Positions 52,878 through 62,326 are shown, counted from the first letter of the stretch. The stretch is 64,000 bases of DNA from Paeniglutamicibacter gangotriensis Lz1y (GCF_000348945.1 NZ_AOCK01000001.1:496001-560000), one strand, 5' to 3'. Notes: a model not told the origin generated them from the sequence alone. A program made the numbers and translations.

Positions 52878-53411
52878 ATGACCACGAATCCAGCGACCAC
52901 GGGCGTCGTCGGAGCCCACACCACCAGCGGGGTGCCGCATGGTTTCACCGCGCTGACACCGTTCATCGTCGTGGACCCTGCCCACCGGGCCATCGAGTTC
53001 TATCGTGAGGTCTTCGGTGCAACGGTGCTCTCGGTGATGCCCGGAGCGCCGCGAGAGGACGGCAGCGCCACCGTCTCACACGCCCAACTCGACTTCGGAA
53101 ACGGCATGCTCCAACTCTCGGACCCGCAGCCGGGCTATGGGTTGGTCGCCGCCGATGCGCGACACACCAACAACTCCCTTGCCATCTACGTCGCTGACGT
53201 GGACGCGGTCTTCGCCCGCGCTCTGGAACATGGGGCCGCGGCCGTCGAGCACCCCGCGGACTTCGTCTCCGGGGACCGCTTTGCGACCTTTGTGGATCCC
53301 TTTGGTCGGCGCTGGAACGTCATGACGCGCATCGAGGATCTTTCCCGGGAGGAGTCCGAACGCCGGGTCAACGCCTGGCTCGCATCCTTCAACTCCGCGG
53401 ACGCGAAGTAA
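52878..53411 (+). CDS. VOC-fold protein (glyoxalase/PhnB-like)
   Basis: A 177-residue protein with one vicinal-oxygen-chelate domain: TPFIVVDPAHRAIEFYREVF, AQLDFGNGMLQLSD and RFATFVDPFGRRWNVMT. The layout resembles PhnB/YaeR-like members, often annotated as bleomycin-resistance-like proteins. Metal ligands are not obvious. It converges with the AraC regulator; no substrate can be assigned. Confidence 0.8.
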   Translation: MTTNPATTGVVGAHTTSGVPHGFTALTPFIVVDPAHRAIEFYREVFGATVLSVMPGAPREDGSATVSHAQLDFGNGMLQLSDPQPGYGLVAADARHTNNSLAIYVADVDAVFARALEHGAAAVEHPADFVSGDRFATFVDPFGRRWNVMTRIEDLSREESERRVNAWLASFNSADAK

Positions 53412-53427
53412 GCAGAAGGGGAATCGG

Positions 53428-54255
53428 TCAGCCGTTAGGTGAGCCGGCATGGACCTGGCGTACGTATTCGCCCGGGCTCATGCCCGTTACACCGGTGAAG
53501 TCCCGGGTGAAATGCGCCTGGTCCGCATATCCCAGCGCATGGGCCAGCCGGGCCAGATCCGGACCTGCACCCCTGCCCATCAACGCCGCTGCTTCCTGCA
53601 AGCGGGTCCGTTGTAACAGCCATTTCGGGGTGATCCCCATGCGGGTGCGCACCAGACGCTGCAGAGTGCGTTCACCGATCTTCCAGCGGTCGCAGATCTG
53701 GCCCACACGTTGGATGTCCGGCGTGGATTCAATATCGACACAGATTCGGTTCAGCAGGGCCCCTTCGTCGTCCATGCCGGAGGGGAGTCGGCGTGCGATC
53801 CATGATTCAAATATGGTGATGGCGTCCAGCTGCCGCTGGCTCGTGCTCCGCTCCGCGTCGAGGGCCACCTGGATGGCTTTGGCCTGGTCAAGTCCCCAGG
53901 TACTGGCCGGGGTCACGGAATCAACCAGTTCTTGCAGGGGCACATTGCTCAGCAGTGCCCCGGTCCCTGGACGGAACAACACCCCGAAGGCGCGGCCCGA
54001 ACCGGAAAGCCGCTTGGTGGAGAGCCGGGTGACGGGCCCATGGATTGTCCCGATGCCATCCTCGATGGCCAGGTTGCAACCGGGGTAGGTCAAGATCCGT
54101 TGTTCGTGGATGACGCCGTCGGGAATCTCCCAGCTCGGCAGCCAATAGTGCACCACCAGATCACGCACGGCCTCGGTCGGGGCCAGGCGTGCGACGGTTG
54201 CAATGCCGGCTCCGAGCGGCAGCAGGGGGCCGCGAGGGTTGTCCATGAAAGACAT
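53428..54255 (-). CDS. AraC-family regulator
   Basis: About 275 residues, with the C-terminal double helix-turn-helix: QRVGQICDRWKIGERTLQRL and ARLAHALGYADQAHFTRDFT, ending GVTGMSPGEYVRQV. The N-terminal part has the form of the AraC ligand domain preceded by DUF6597-like residues (VVHYWLPSWEIPDG). The start near 54255 is chosen by length; a longer open frame to 54489 overlaps the divergent gene and is not supported. Confidence 0.82.
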   Translation of the reverse strand: MSFMDNPRGPLLPLGAGIATVARLAPTEAVRDLVVHYWLPSWEIPDGVIHEQRILTYPGCNLAIEDGIGTIHGPVTRLSTKRLSGSGRAFGVLFRPGTGALLSNVPLQELVDSVTPASTWGLDQAKAIQVALDAERSTSQRQLDAITIFESWIARRLPSGMDDEGALLNRICVDIESTPDIQRVGQICDRWKIGERTLQRLVRTRMGITPKWLLQRTRLQEAAALMGRGAGPDLARLAHALGYADQAHFTRDFTGVTGMSPGEYVRQVHAGSPNG

Positions 54256-54378
54256 TATGCTGCCGTGGGCCAGGAATGTGGCGGCCGAGCACGTCTGAAA
54301 CTGCAAGATACCGCTCCCTGCGACGCATCGGAGCGCCGCTCTACCCATGGTGGAGCGTCCATGCCGCAGACTTGAACC

Positions 54379-55815
54379 ATGAAGAATCTGCGGACCCAGC
54401 ACACGCTGCACCTTGAACTTTATGGCTCCGAGCCGACCATCTGGCGGCGCATCGAGGTTGATGGGTCCATGACCCTGGCACGCTTCCATGAGGTCCTACA
54501 GGGCGCGCTGGGCTGGACCGACTCGCACTTGCACCTCTACATGGATAGCAACCCCTTGAATCGTAGCGGTGCTGCCTCCGGCGACACGCCGGTCACCTGG
54601 CACATGTCGGGCAGCCTTGACGATGGTCTTGAAGGCGAAAACGAGGAACATACAACGCTGACCAAGGCGTTGGCCCGCTCAGGGGGCACGCTCTGGTACG
54701 AATACGATCTCGGCGATAGCTGGACGCACCTGATCACCGAGGAATCCTCCCGCGCACTGGACCCTGCGGCTCCTGCGGCAAGGGTGCTCGAGGGGGCCAT
54801 GCGGGTTCCTCTGGAGGACAGTGGGGGACTGAGCGGCTGGTACGAAACACTCAAGCTTTCCCAAGCTGCCTCGGTGGACCCGGAACGTAGCTACGTCGTG
54901 GACTGGTACAAGAGCCACCACAGCTACTTCACGCCCGTGGACCCAGAGGCCTTCGACGTGGAGCTGGCGAACGTACAGGTGCGGTTGCATCTCGACGGAC
55001 CGCCTGCGGGAACCGTTGCCGGCACATGGCTATCCACGATGCCCAAGTACGCATGTCACGTGATGGCCGATGCCCTCATGCGGGTGGGAGTGGACGTGTT
55101 TGCCGGAGATACGGTGCCGCACCTGCCCGAAGAAGCGCCGCGCGCCATGGAATCGATCCTGTGGTGGATCCGGGCCTGCGAAGGTGACGGGCTGCCGCTG
55201 ACCGCGGCGGGCTACCTGAGCCCTGCCGCACTACCGGGCGTGATCGCCGGAATTGGCTGGGAGCATGAAGACTTCGTGCAATTTGGCGCTAAAACCGAGG
55301 TTCATCTCCATGCTCTCCTAGATTTCCGCGAAATGCTGATGGACATTGGCCTGCTCAAGGCCCAGGGCAAGAAGCTGGTGGCGACACCCACCGCCGTGCG
55401 CGTGGCCCAAGACCCGGTCAAGCTGTGGGCTCATCTGGTGAAGCGGGCCAGAAACTCGCGAACGGACCAGGTCACCTACGACGTGACCATGTTGGCGCTC
55501 TTGGCGGCGGCCGGGGACGGGGCAGCGGATAGGAAAACCATCAACGCCCGCATCAACCAGGGCATGCGTCTGCTGGGCTACGCCCACAACGACGGGGAAC
55601 CGATTGCCGACGGCGACTTTAACCGGCTCGGGGGCAGATATGAGGCCATCACCAAGGCCTTTAGGATGGCGCTGCTGAAGAACGGCAACAAGGGCCGTGC
55701 CGTCGAGCTCGAGCGCGACTTCGCCCTGGCGGTGCTGCGTTCCAGAATCCGGCGGTGGCGCACCAAGGCCCCGGTGTTTCCCTTCGCGAGGGAAACACCG
55801 GGGCCTTGGTCGTAG
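54379..55815 (+). CDS. Plasmid pRiA4b ORF-3-like family protein
   Basis: A 478-residue protein. Its first 190 residues match the pRiA4b ORF-3 domain: LHLELYGSEPTIWRRIEVDG, FHEVLQGALGWTDSHLHLY, WYEYDLGDSWTHLI. Function is unknown. The C-terminal half is an unrecognised extension with a possible winged-helix-like region. The last 17 codons are inside a perfect 20-bp hairpin, so the terminator is part of the coding sequence. It is divergent from the AraC gene. Confidence 0.82.
   Translation: MKNLRTQHTLHLELYGSEPTIWRRIEVDGSMTLARFHEVLQGALGWTDSHLHLYMDSNPLNRSGAASGDTPVTWHMSGSLDDGLEGENEEHTTLTKALARSGGTLWYEYDLGDSWTHLITEESSRALDPAAPAARVLEGAMRVPLEDSGGLSGWYETLKLSQAASVDPERSYVVDWYKSHHSYFTPVDPEAFDVELANVQVRLHLDGPPAGTVAGTWLSTMPKYACHVMADALMRVGVDVFAGDTVPHLPEEAPRAMESILWWIRACEGDGLPLTAAGYLSPAALPGVIAGIGWEHEDFVQFGAKTEVHLHALLDFREMLMDIGLLKAQGKKLVATPTAVRVAQDPVKLWAHLVKRARNSRTDQVTYDVTMLALLAAAGDGAADRKTINARINQGMRLLGYAHNDGEPIADGDFNRLGGRYEAITKAFRMALLKNGNKGRAVELERDFALAVLRSRIRRWRTKAPVFPFARETPGPWS
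55763..55809. terminator. 20-bp hairpin inside the end of the pRiA4b-like gene
   Basis: Arms 55763-55782 and 55790-55809 pair perfectly, loop TTCGCGA. It precedes the TAG at 55813-55815 and the stop of the convergent MFS gene at 55828, so it probably terminates both transcripts. Confidence 0.75.
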
Positions 55816-55827
55816 TGCGCGGTAGCG

Positions 55828-57189
55828 CTACTGCACCTGGGCGCCCGAGGTGCTTTTAACCTTGTGTGCGGTGCGGCCCAGCAGGTGCGTAGGCACCTTG
55901 TAGGTTTCCTTGGCCGTCAGTGCCGAAACCGTGGCGATCAGTGCGATCGCGGCGGTGAACAGGCTGATGACCACCCAGCCGCCAGGCTCCAACCCGCCCA
56001 GGGCCGCAACGATGGACGGGGCGAAGCCCGCCATCAGGAAGCCAAGCTGGGTGCCGATGGCCAGGCCGGAGAAACGCACCTGGGAGGAGAACATCTCCGC
56101 ATAGAAGGAGGGCCAGACGGCGTTGGCCGCGGCGTAGGCGCAGGAGAAGACCAGTACCGAGAGCGCGAACTGCAACATGGTGTTGTTGGTTTCCATGGAG
56201 CGCAGGTAGAACGGCATGAAAACGGCCGAGGAGATCGCACCGTAGATGAAGACCGGTTTGCGGCCGATCCGATCGGCCAGCTTGCCGAAGAACGGCTGGG
56301 TGAACAGGGCACCGACGTTGCCCGCCACCACCAGCCAGAGGGTGACCGATTCATCCATGTGCCCGATGTTCTTGCCGTAGGAAATGGCCAGGGTGCCATA
56401 GACGGTGGAGACAGCGGCGATGAAGGCGCAGAAGACCACGCGCAGCACGTCGCGCCAGTGGAAGCGGATCAGCACGCCCAGCGGCAGCTTGGCGATCTCG
56501 TTGTTCTTCTTGGCGTTCTCGAATTCGGGGGTTTCGTTCAGCGAGCGGCGGATGAAGAAGGTAATGAGGACCACCACGGCGGAGAGCCAGAACGGGATGC
56601 GCCAGCCGATGCCGAACTTGAACTCGTCGTCCATGGCCACCACGGGGATGAAGATCAACGCGGCAAGGATCTGTCCGCCCTGGGTGCCGGTCAGCGTCCA
56701 GGAGGTGAAGAAGGAGCGCCGGTTATCGGGAGCGTGTTCAAGGGTCAGCGAGGAGGCTCCGGCCTGCTCACCGGCGGCCGAGAGGCCCTGCAGCAGCCGG
56801 GCGAGGACCAGCAGTGCCGGTGCCCACCAGCCGATCTGGTCGAAGGTCGGTATGCAGCCAATGGCAAAGGTGGCCGCGCCCATCAGGACCAGGGTGAACA
56901 TCAGCACCTTCTGCCGCCCGACTCTGTCCCCGAAGTGACCCAAGATGACAGCGCCGATGGGGCGGGCGATGTAGGCGAACCCGAAGGTTGCCAGGGACAT
57001 GATCGAGGCGTTGGCATCCGCGTCGGGGAAGAACACATGCGGGAAGATTAGTGCCGCGGCGGAGCCGAAGATAAAGAAGTCGTAGTATTCCACGGCGCTT
57101 CCCATGAAGCTGGCCAGGGCGGCCTTGACCGGCGTCCGGCCCTCGGTGCCGGGCGCGGAGGGCGCCGGTTGGTTCTCGGTGTGGGGCAT
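55828..57189 (-). CDS. MHS-type MFS transporter, probable shikimate/quinate importer
   Basis: A 453-residue permease with 12 membrane segments. The start FMGSAVEYYDFFIFGSAAAL and loop GHFGDRVGRQKV are MHS signatures; TM4-5 reads LLQGLSAAGEQAGASSLTLE, as in ShiA-like proteins. It is divergent from the shikimate dehydrogenase-like gene across a 155-bp region with a palindromic operator. Import of shikimate or quinate is the likely job, comparable to QsuA in C. glutamicum. Confidence 0.85.
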   Translation of the reverse strand: MPHTENQPAPSAPGTEGRTPVKAALASFMGSAVEYYDFFIFGSAAALIFPHVFFPDADANASIMSLATFGFAYIARPIGAVILGHFGDRVGRQKVLMFTLVLMGAATFAIGCIPTFDQIGWWAPALLVLARLLQGLSAAGEQAGASSLTLEHAPDNRRSFFTSWTLTGTQGGQILAALIFIPVVAMDDEFKFGIGWRIPFWLSAVVVLITFFIRRSLNETPEFENAKKNNEIAKLPLGVLIRFHWRDVLRVVFCAFIAAVSTVYGTLAISYGKNIGHMDESVTLWLVVAGNVGALFTQPFFGKLADRIGRKPVFIYGAISSAVFMPFYLRSMETNNTMLQFALSVLVFSCAYAAANAVWPSFYAEMFSSQVRFSGLAIGTQLGFLMAGFAPSIVAALGGLEPGGWVVISLFTAAIALIATVSALTAKETYKVPTHLLGRTAHKVKSTSGAQVQ

Positions 57190-57255
57190 CGGGGACTCCT
57201 AGATTAAGACTGGTGCTGGGGGAAGACGAACGACTATATGTGCGCATTGCGTACT

Positions 57256-57276
57256 GTTGTACGTTTTGCGTACAAC
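57256..57276. promoter_or_regulatory. Operator in the divergent shikimate/quinate promoter
   Basis: GTTGTACG-N5-CGTACAAC (57256-57263 with 57269-57276), with an extra GCGTAC half-site at 57249-57254. It lies between the start codons of the MFS and dehydrogenase genes and is the likely site of the local IclR regulator. Confidence 0.65.
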
Positions 57277-57344
57277 CATTAGAGTAGAGCTAAATCACAC
57301 CCAAGACAATCCTCACGCGGAAAAATCTCAAGGACCGGAGCATT

Positions 57345-58217
57345 ATGAGCACCATCACGCAGTCGTACCTTGTAGGCCTGATCGGCGACGGGGTCGTTCC
57401 TTCGCTGACCCCTCCGATGCACGAGGCGGAGGCGGATGCCCACGGATTGCGCTACCTCTACCGCCCCATCGACCTTTCGGTCATCGGCAAGGAGGGTGCG
57501 GAGGTGGGCGAGCTGTTGCGCGCAGGGGCCCTGCTGGGGTTCAATGCCTTCAACATCACCCACCCCTGCAAACAGCTGGTGCTCGAGCACCTGGATGAAA
57601 TCAGCGACGAGGCCCGCGCCATCGGCGCGGTGAACACCGTCATCATCAAGGACGGCAAGTTCCACGGCTACAACACCGACGCCTCGGGCTTCTCCTGGGC
57701 CCTGGCCCACGGGCTGCCCGGCGCCACGCTGGATTCCGTGCTGCAACTGGGTGTCGGCGGAGCAGGTTCGGCCGTGGCCTTCGCGCTGCTCGACTCCGGG
57801 GTCAAGGAGCTGCTGCTGGTGGATCCCGAGGCCGCCCGCGCCGCAGAACGCGCGGCAACGCTCTCCCTCCAGTTCCCCGAGCGCACCATCTTGGCCTGCA
57901 CCCCGGACCAGGTCCCGGCGCTGCTGCCCCAGGTCGACGGACTGCTCAATGCCACCCCCATCGGCATGCACCACCACCCCGGCCTGCCGCTGGACATCGC
58001 CGGGCTCACCAAGGAGCACTGGGTCGCCGATGTGGTCTATCGACCCGTTGACACCGAATTGATCACCGCGGCCAAGAAACTGGGCGCCAAGACCCTGGAC
58101 GGCGGAAACATGGCCGTGGGTCAGGCCGTCGACGCCTTCGAAATCATCACCGGCATCACCCCCGACACCGCGCGGATGCGCGCCCACCTGCTTTCGATGC
58201 TGGAGGCAGGCCTCTAA
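57345..58217 (+). CDS. Quinate/shikimate dehydrogenase (AroE-like)
   Basis: A 290-residue shikimate-dehydrogenase-family protein. Substrate-site motifs: GVVPSLTPPMHEAEADAHG, NAFNITHPCKQLV (with the catalytic lysine) and YNTDASGF; the cofactor motif is LGVGGAGSAVAFALL followed by LVDPE, where the acidic residue favours NAD over NADP. This suits a catabolic enzyme oxidising shikimate (or quinate). It is directly followed, without gap, by the 3-dehydroshikimate dehydratase gene. Confidence 0.9.
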   Translation: MSTITQSYLVGLIGDGVVPSLTPPMHEAEADAHGLRYLYRPIDLSVIGKEGAEVGELLRAGALLGFNAFNITHPCKQLVLEHLDEISDEARAIGAVNTVIIKDGKFHGYNTDASGFSWALAHGLPGATLDSVLQLGVGGAGSAVAFALLDSGVKELLLVDPEAARAAERAATLSLQFPERTILACTPDQVPALLPQVDGLLNATPIGMHHHPGLPLDIAGLTKEHWVADVVYRPVDTELITAAKKLGAKTLDGGNMAVGQAVDAFEIITGITPDTARMRAHLLSMLEAGL

Positions 58218-60056
58218 ATGCGCACCTCCATCGCCACCGTCTGCATTTCCGGCACCCTGGAGCAGAAGATGCTCGCCTGCGCCAAGGCAGGCTTCGACGG
58301 CATCGAGATCTTCGAACAAGACCTCACCGTCTCGGCCATGTCCCCCGAGGAGGTCAAGGCCCTGGCCGACCGCCTGGGCCTCACGCTGGACCTCTTCCAA
58401 CCCTTCCGCGACTTCGAAGGGGTTGACGCCGCAACCTTGGCCGCGAACCTGGCCCGCGCCGAGGCCAAGTTCAAGCTCATGGGGCGCCTGGGCATCGATA
58501 CCATCCTGCTGTGCTCCAACGTCGGCACCGCCACCATCAACGACGACGCACTCTTTGCCGCCCAGATCCGCGAGCTGGGGCTCCTGGCCGCTGCCTACGG
58601 GGTGAAGATCGCCTATGAGGCCCTGGCCTGGGGCACGTTTGTGAACACCTATCTGCACTCCTGGCGCCTCGTTGAACTCGTGGACCTGCCCAACGTGGGG
58701 CTCTGCCTGGACTCCTTCCACATCCTCTCGCGCGGGGACGACCCGGCCGGCATCGAAACGATTGACGCAGAAAAGATCTTCTTCGTCCAGCTGGCCGACG
58801 CCCCGGTGCTCTCCATGGACATCCTCTCCTGGTCGCGGCACTACCGCGTGTTCCCCGGCGAGGGCGGGTTTGAACTCGATACCTTCATGGGCCACCTGGT
58901 GCGCAGCGGCTACGACGGGATCGTGTCGCTGGAGATCTTCAACGATGTTTTCCGCCAGTCGAATGTGGAGCGCACCGCCGTGGATGGGATGCGCTCGCTG
59001 ATCTGGCTGCAGGATCTCACCTGTACGCTGCTGGGCGACGGCGCGCAGGGGCACCCGCTGGGTATCCGCGCACTGCCCGAGGCGCAGAGACCCGATGGTT
59101 TCGACTATGCCGAAATCCGCACCGAGGACCCCGAGGCGGTGGCCGGCATGCTGGCCCAGCTTGGCTTCACCTTCCGCGGTCAGCACCGGCGCAAGCCCGT
59201 CACGCTGTGGAGTGCGGGGGCTGCCCGGATCATCATCAACACTCAGCGCAGCCGCGGCATCACCGCCGAGGTCTCCGGCTTTGGAATTCAGATCCCGGAT
59301 GCGGCCCTGGCCACCGAGCGGGCGTCGGCCTTGCAGGCCCCCGCCGTCCCACGTCACCACACCCCCGATGAGCAACCCCTGCACGGCATCGCGGCCCCCG
59401 ATGACACCGAGGTGTTCTTCGGAACCAGCGCCGCCCAGCCGCCCTGGGCGGTGGAATTCGGCCACCCACACACTACCGAGACCGGATTGATTACGGGCAT
59501 CGACCACATCAACCTGGCCCAACCGTGGCAGGCCTTCGATGAATCGGTGTTGTTCTACACCTCCACGCTGAATTTGGCCGCGCGGCCGGGCACCGAGGTC
59601 CCCAGCCCCATGGGTCTGGTTCGGTCCCAGGTGCTGCGCACCGATGACGGTGCGGTGCGCCTGGCGTTGAACATCGTGCCGCACGGATTGGAAAACACCA
59701 CCGATCGCGCGCTGCGCTACCCGGAGCACATCGCGCTGCACACCGATGACATCTTCGCCCTGGCCCGCCGCGCGGCAAGTGCGGGGATGGAGTTCCTGGC
59801 GGTGCCGAAGAACTATTATGAGGATCTGGCGGCACGGTTCGGCCTCGATGCTCCAACCCTGGCGCAGCTGGCGGAATTGAACCTGCTGTATGACCGCGAC
59901 GAGCACGGTGAGTTCCTGCATTTCTACACCGAAACGGTGGGCACCATGTTCTTCGAGGTGGTGCAGCGCCGCGGCGGCTACGACGGGTACGGGGCACCAA
60001 ACGCCCCGGTCCGCCTGGCCGCGCAATTCGAGCGCAACCGCGCCATGCAGTACTAG
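58218..60056 (+). CDS. qsuB: 3-dehydroshikimate dehydratase, QsuB type with HPPD-like C-terminal domain
   Basis: A 612-residue two-domain protein. The first 280 residues form a TIM-barrel of the sugar-phosphate isomerase type: AGFDGIEIFEQDL, KIAYEALAWGTF with the metal glutamate, LCLDSFHIL, FFVQLADAP and DGIVSLEIFND. The last 330 residues resemble 4-hydroxyphenylpyruvate dioxygenase (GIDHINLAQP, HIALHTDDIFA, GTMFFEVVQRRGGYDGYG). The same fusion is known in QsuB of Corynebacterium, which turns 3-dehydroshikimate into protocatechuate. The ATG follows the preceding TAA directly. Confidence 0.9.
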   Translation: MRTSIATVCISGTLEQKMLACAKAGFDGIEIFEQDLTVSAMSPEEVKALADRLGLTLDLFQPFRDFEGVDAATLAANLARAEAKFKLMGRLGIDTILLCSNVGTATINDDALFAAQIRELGLLAAAYGVKIAYEALAWGTFVNTYLHSWRLVELVDLPNVGLCLDSFHILSRGDDPAGIETIDAEKIFFVQLADAPVLSMDILSWSRHYRVFPGEGGFELDTFMGHLVRSGYDGIVSLEIFNDVFRQSNVERTAVDGMRSLIWLQDLTCTLLGDGAQGHPLGIRALPEAQRPDGFDYAEIRTEDPEAVAGMLAQLGFTFRGQHRRKPVTLWSAGAARIIINTQRSRGITAEVSGFGIQIPDAALATERASALQAPAVPRHHTPDEQPLHGIAAPDDTEVFFGTSAAQPPWAVEFGHPHTTETGLITGIDHINLAQPWQAFDESVLFYTSTLNLAARPGTEVPSPMGLVRSQVLRTDDGAVRLALNIVPHGLENTTDRALRYPEHIALHTDDIFALARRAASAGMEFLAVPKNYYEDLAARFGLDAPTLAQLAELNLLYDRDEHGEFLHFYTETVGTMFFEVVQRRGGYDGYGAPNAPVRLAAQFERNRAMQY

Positions 60057-60085
60057 CAAAGAAACTCACAGGGGAGCGGGAGACC

Positions 60086-60865
60086 ATGGGCGAACAGCCT
60101 GATTACTTCGTGAAGTCGGCGGAAAAGACGCTGGCAGTGTTGTTGGCGTTCAACGCGGCCCACAAGTCGCTGACCGTCACGGAGGTGGCCGGCGCCATTG
60201 GTGTTTCGCGTGCCGCGGCCCGCCGCTTCCTGCTCACCCTGGTGGATTTGGGCTACCTGGAGGTGGAAGGCAGCGCCTACCGGCAGACCCCGCGGGTGCT
60301 GGATATCGGGGCCTCGTACCTCGCCGGGCTGACCCTGCCTCAGGTGGCCAGGCCACACCTGCAGGCCCTGGCCAACCGGCTCTCGGAGACCACCTCGCTG
60401 TGTGTGCTCGATGACCAGGACATCCTCTACGTGGAGCGGATCAGCAATCCGCGCCTGCATTCGATGACGGTGTCCATCGGCAACAGGCTGCCGGCCTGGG
60501 CCACCTCCATGGGTAGGGTGCTGGTCGCCGAACTGCCCGAGGCGGCGCGCGAGGAGTTCCTGAACAACGCCAAGCTGCAGCACTACACCGCCAAGACCGT
60601 CTCGAGCATCGATGAGCTGCGCGCCGAGCTGGACACCGTACGGGAGCAAGGCTGGTCCTTGGTCGCCCAGGAACTGGATGAGGGGTTGCGCGGACTTGCC
60701 GTTCCTGTATACCGGGGAGCCCAGCTTTTGGGTGCATTGAACGTCTCGGTGCAACCCGGACGCATCGGTTCGGCCTCCATCACCGATGAGATGCTGCCGC
60801 TGATGCGCCAGGCCGCCATCGACATCGCCGATGACTTCGGCGGGCGCACCGCGGAGCAGAATTAA
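60086..60865 (+). CDS. IclR-family regulator (PcaR/PobR type) of the shikimate/quinate block
   Basis: A 259-residue regulator with VTEVAGAIGVSRAAARRFLL (helix-turn-helix) and the effector domain RLPAWATSMGRVLVAELPEA, ending in SASITDEMLPLMRQAAIDIA. RRFLLTLVDLGYLE places it near PcaR/PcaU/PobR proteins that sense aromatic acids. It is the last gene of the shikimate operon, 29 bp after the dehydratase. It probably acts at the palindrome at 57256-57276. Confidence 0.9.
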   Translation: MGEQPDYFVKSAEKTLAVLLAFNAAHKSLTVTEVAGAIGVSRAAARRFLLTLVDLGYLEVEGSAYRQTPRVLDIGASYLAGLTLPQVARPHLQALANRLSETTSLCVLDDQDILYVERISNPRLHSMTVSIGNRLPAWATSMGRVLVAELPEAAREEFLNNAKLQHYTAKTVSSIDELRAELDTVREQGWSLVAQELDEGLRGLAVPVYRGAQLLGALNVSVQPGRIGSASITDEMLPLMRQAAIDIADDFGGRTAEQN

Positions 60866-60910
60866 GCGGGCGGCCAGTTCAGATCAGGCCAAGAAACCGG
60901 AGCAATAAAA

Positions 60911-60948
60911 AGCGGGGCCGGAAGGGAGGATTCCCTTCCGGCCCCGCT
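60911..60948 (-). terminator. Rho-independent terminator of dps
   Basis: 17-bp perfect GC-rich stem (60911-60927 with 60932-60948), loop GGAT, followed on the minus strand by TTTTTATT. It lies just after the dps stop codon and can also stop the convergent IclR transcript. Confidence 0.9.
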
Positions 60949-60970
60949 GAACCGCTGTGGTCGGTGAGTG

Positions 60971-61531
60971 CTACTTGGCTTTCTTAGCCGCACCCTTCTC
61001 GGTGCGAGCATCCTTAGTGACCAAGGTGCCTTCGTCGTTTTCCAGATGCGAGCGCATGAACCACTGGAACTGCTCCAGTTCGCCGGTCTGCCCGATGAGC
61101 ATGTCCTCGGTGACCGGGTCCAGCTTGCCAACCTTTTCGATGGTCTTGCGCATGGATTCGATGATCCCGGTATAGACCAGGTCCAGTGCGGCGAGGTGCT
61201 CACTGGTGCTGGCACGGCCGATCTCGTAGTCGTCCCAGGCACGGGCCGCCACCAGGGCGCCGGGCAGGCCGTTGGGCGAGACGCCCATGGTGGCCATGCG
61301 TTCGGCCAAGGCATCGATCATGCCGCGGACCAGTTCGATCTGTGGGTCAAGCATCTCGTGGACGCCGATGAAGTCGCGGCCCACCACGTTCCAGTGCGCG
61401 TGCTTGAGGGTCAACTGCAGGTCGTTGAATGCGTGGATCCGCATCTGCAGGGCGTCGGCGACCTGGTGACCGTTGTCCAGGGTCAGCCCCGGAACCGTGA
61501 ATCCCGCGTAGTTTGAGTTTTTTGCTGCCAT
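60971..61531 (-). CDS. dps: Dps-family DNA-protecting ferritin
   Basis: A 186-residue Dps that forms a 12-mer, binds DNA and oxidises iron with peroxide. The ferroxidase motif is LKHAHWNVVGRDFIGVHEML with further ligands in the DPQIELVRGMIDALAERMA helix. A lysine-rich C-terminal tail (GAAKKAK) probably binds DNA. The start follows GAGGCAG. Single-gene transcript with its own terminator. Confidence 0.95.
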   Translation of the reverse strand: MAAKNSNYAGFTVPGLTLDNGHQVADALQMRIHAFNDLQLTLKHAHWNVVGRDFIGVHEMLDPQIELVRGMIDALAERMATMGVSPNGLPGALVAARAWDDYEIGRASTSEHLAALDLVYTGIIESMRKTIEKVGKLDPVTEDMLIGQTGELEQFQWFMRSHLENDEGTLVTKDARTEKGAAKKAK

Positions 61532-61690
61532 AACTGCCTCCTCGATGCGTGACTGCTGAGCAGTCTTCCGTGGATATCCATGTGATGTAGCCGTACTTAG
61601 GAACGTATCACGAGCATCTGGCGAAACGCCCGGGGATTTCGCGAACAGAAAACATCGACTCGATGCTGCGGGTGTTCCGGGACCCTGCGG

Positions 61691-62182
61691 CTACTCTGCG
61701 GGCAGCGAGGTGCGCGGGGTGACGATGCGCGGCAACACCAGCAAGAGAAACAGCGCCGAGGCCATCAAGATCCCGCCCACCAGCAAACTCATCTGCCAGC
61801 CGTGCAGCACCTGCACGACGAACCAAACGCACCCTGCCACCAAGACTCCGACGCCCAGGACCACGAACCTGGACACCAGGTGGCCCAGATGCACGGTGGT
61901 GGCCTTCAGCTGCTGCCCGAAGAAGTGCCGGTGCACCGCCACGGGGGTCACCAACATGATGATCAGCAGGGCAGAGGCCACCAGCAGCACCAAGTAGAAG
62001 ATTTCATCGGGGGCCTCGAGGGTGTCGAAACGGGATTGAAAGGGCAGGACCACCAGGAAGGCCGCGAGGATCTGGGCCCCGGTCTGCATGACCCGCATTT
62101 CCTGCAGCAACTCGTTCCACTTGCGGTGCAGCTCTTCGTCGCCGTCCTGGCTCGACGTGTCGGTGTGGCTGTGCTTGGCCAT
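61691..62182 (-). CDS. DUF6328 family membrane protein
   Basis: A 163-residue protein: a charged cytoplasmic start (HRKWNELLQEMRVMQTGAQI) and four hydrophobic segments (residues about 38-50, 62-80, 103-122, 128-150). The ELLQEMRVMQTGAQILAAFL signature followed by RF and a short loop is typical of DUF6328. Function unknown. It is divergent from the UvrA-like gene. Confidence 0.85.
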   Translation of the reverse strand: MAKHSHTDTSSQDGDEELHRKWNELLQEMRVMQTGAQILAAFLVVLPFQSRFDTLEAPDEIFYLVLLVASALLIIMLVTPVAVHRHFFGQQLKATTVHLGHLVSRFVVLGVGVLVAGCVWFVVQVLHGWQMSLLVGGILMASALFLLLVLPRIVTPRTSLPAE

Positions 62183-62326
62183 GTCGGCTCCCTTGTGCGT
62201 CAGTGTGGTCGTGGAAAAACCTTAGACGAAACCGCTGGGTACAGCGAGCAACACGGCCGAGCCGAGAAGTGCCCAGTTTGGAACCGGGCTGGAGATCGGG
62301 GGCTCACCGGATCTAGGGTGGGGAAG

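Noticed and set aside
57279-60059. A 926-codon open frame on the minus strand across the shikimate genes
   Set aside because: It mirrors the third-codon-position bias of the two well-recognised + strand genes and shows no domain of its own.
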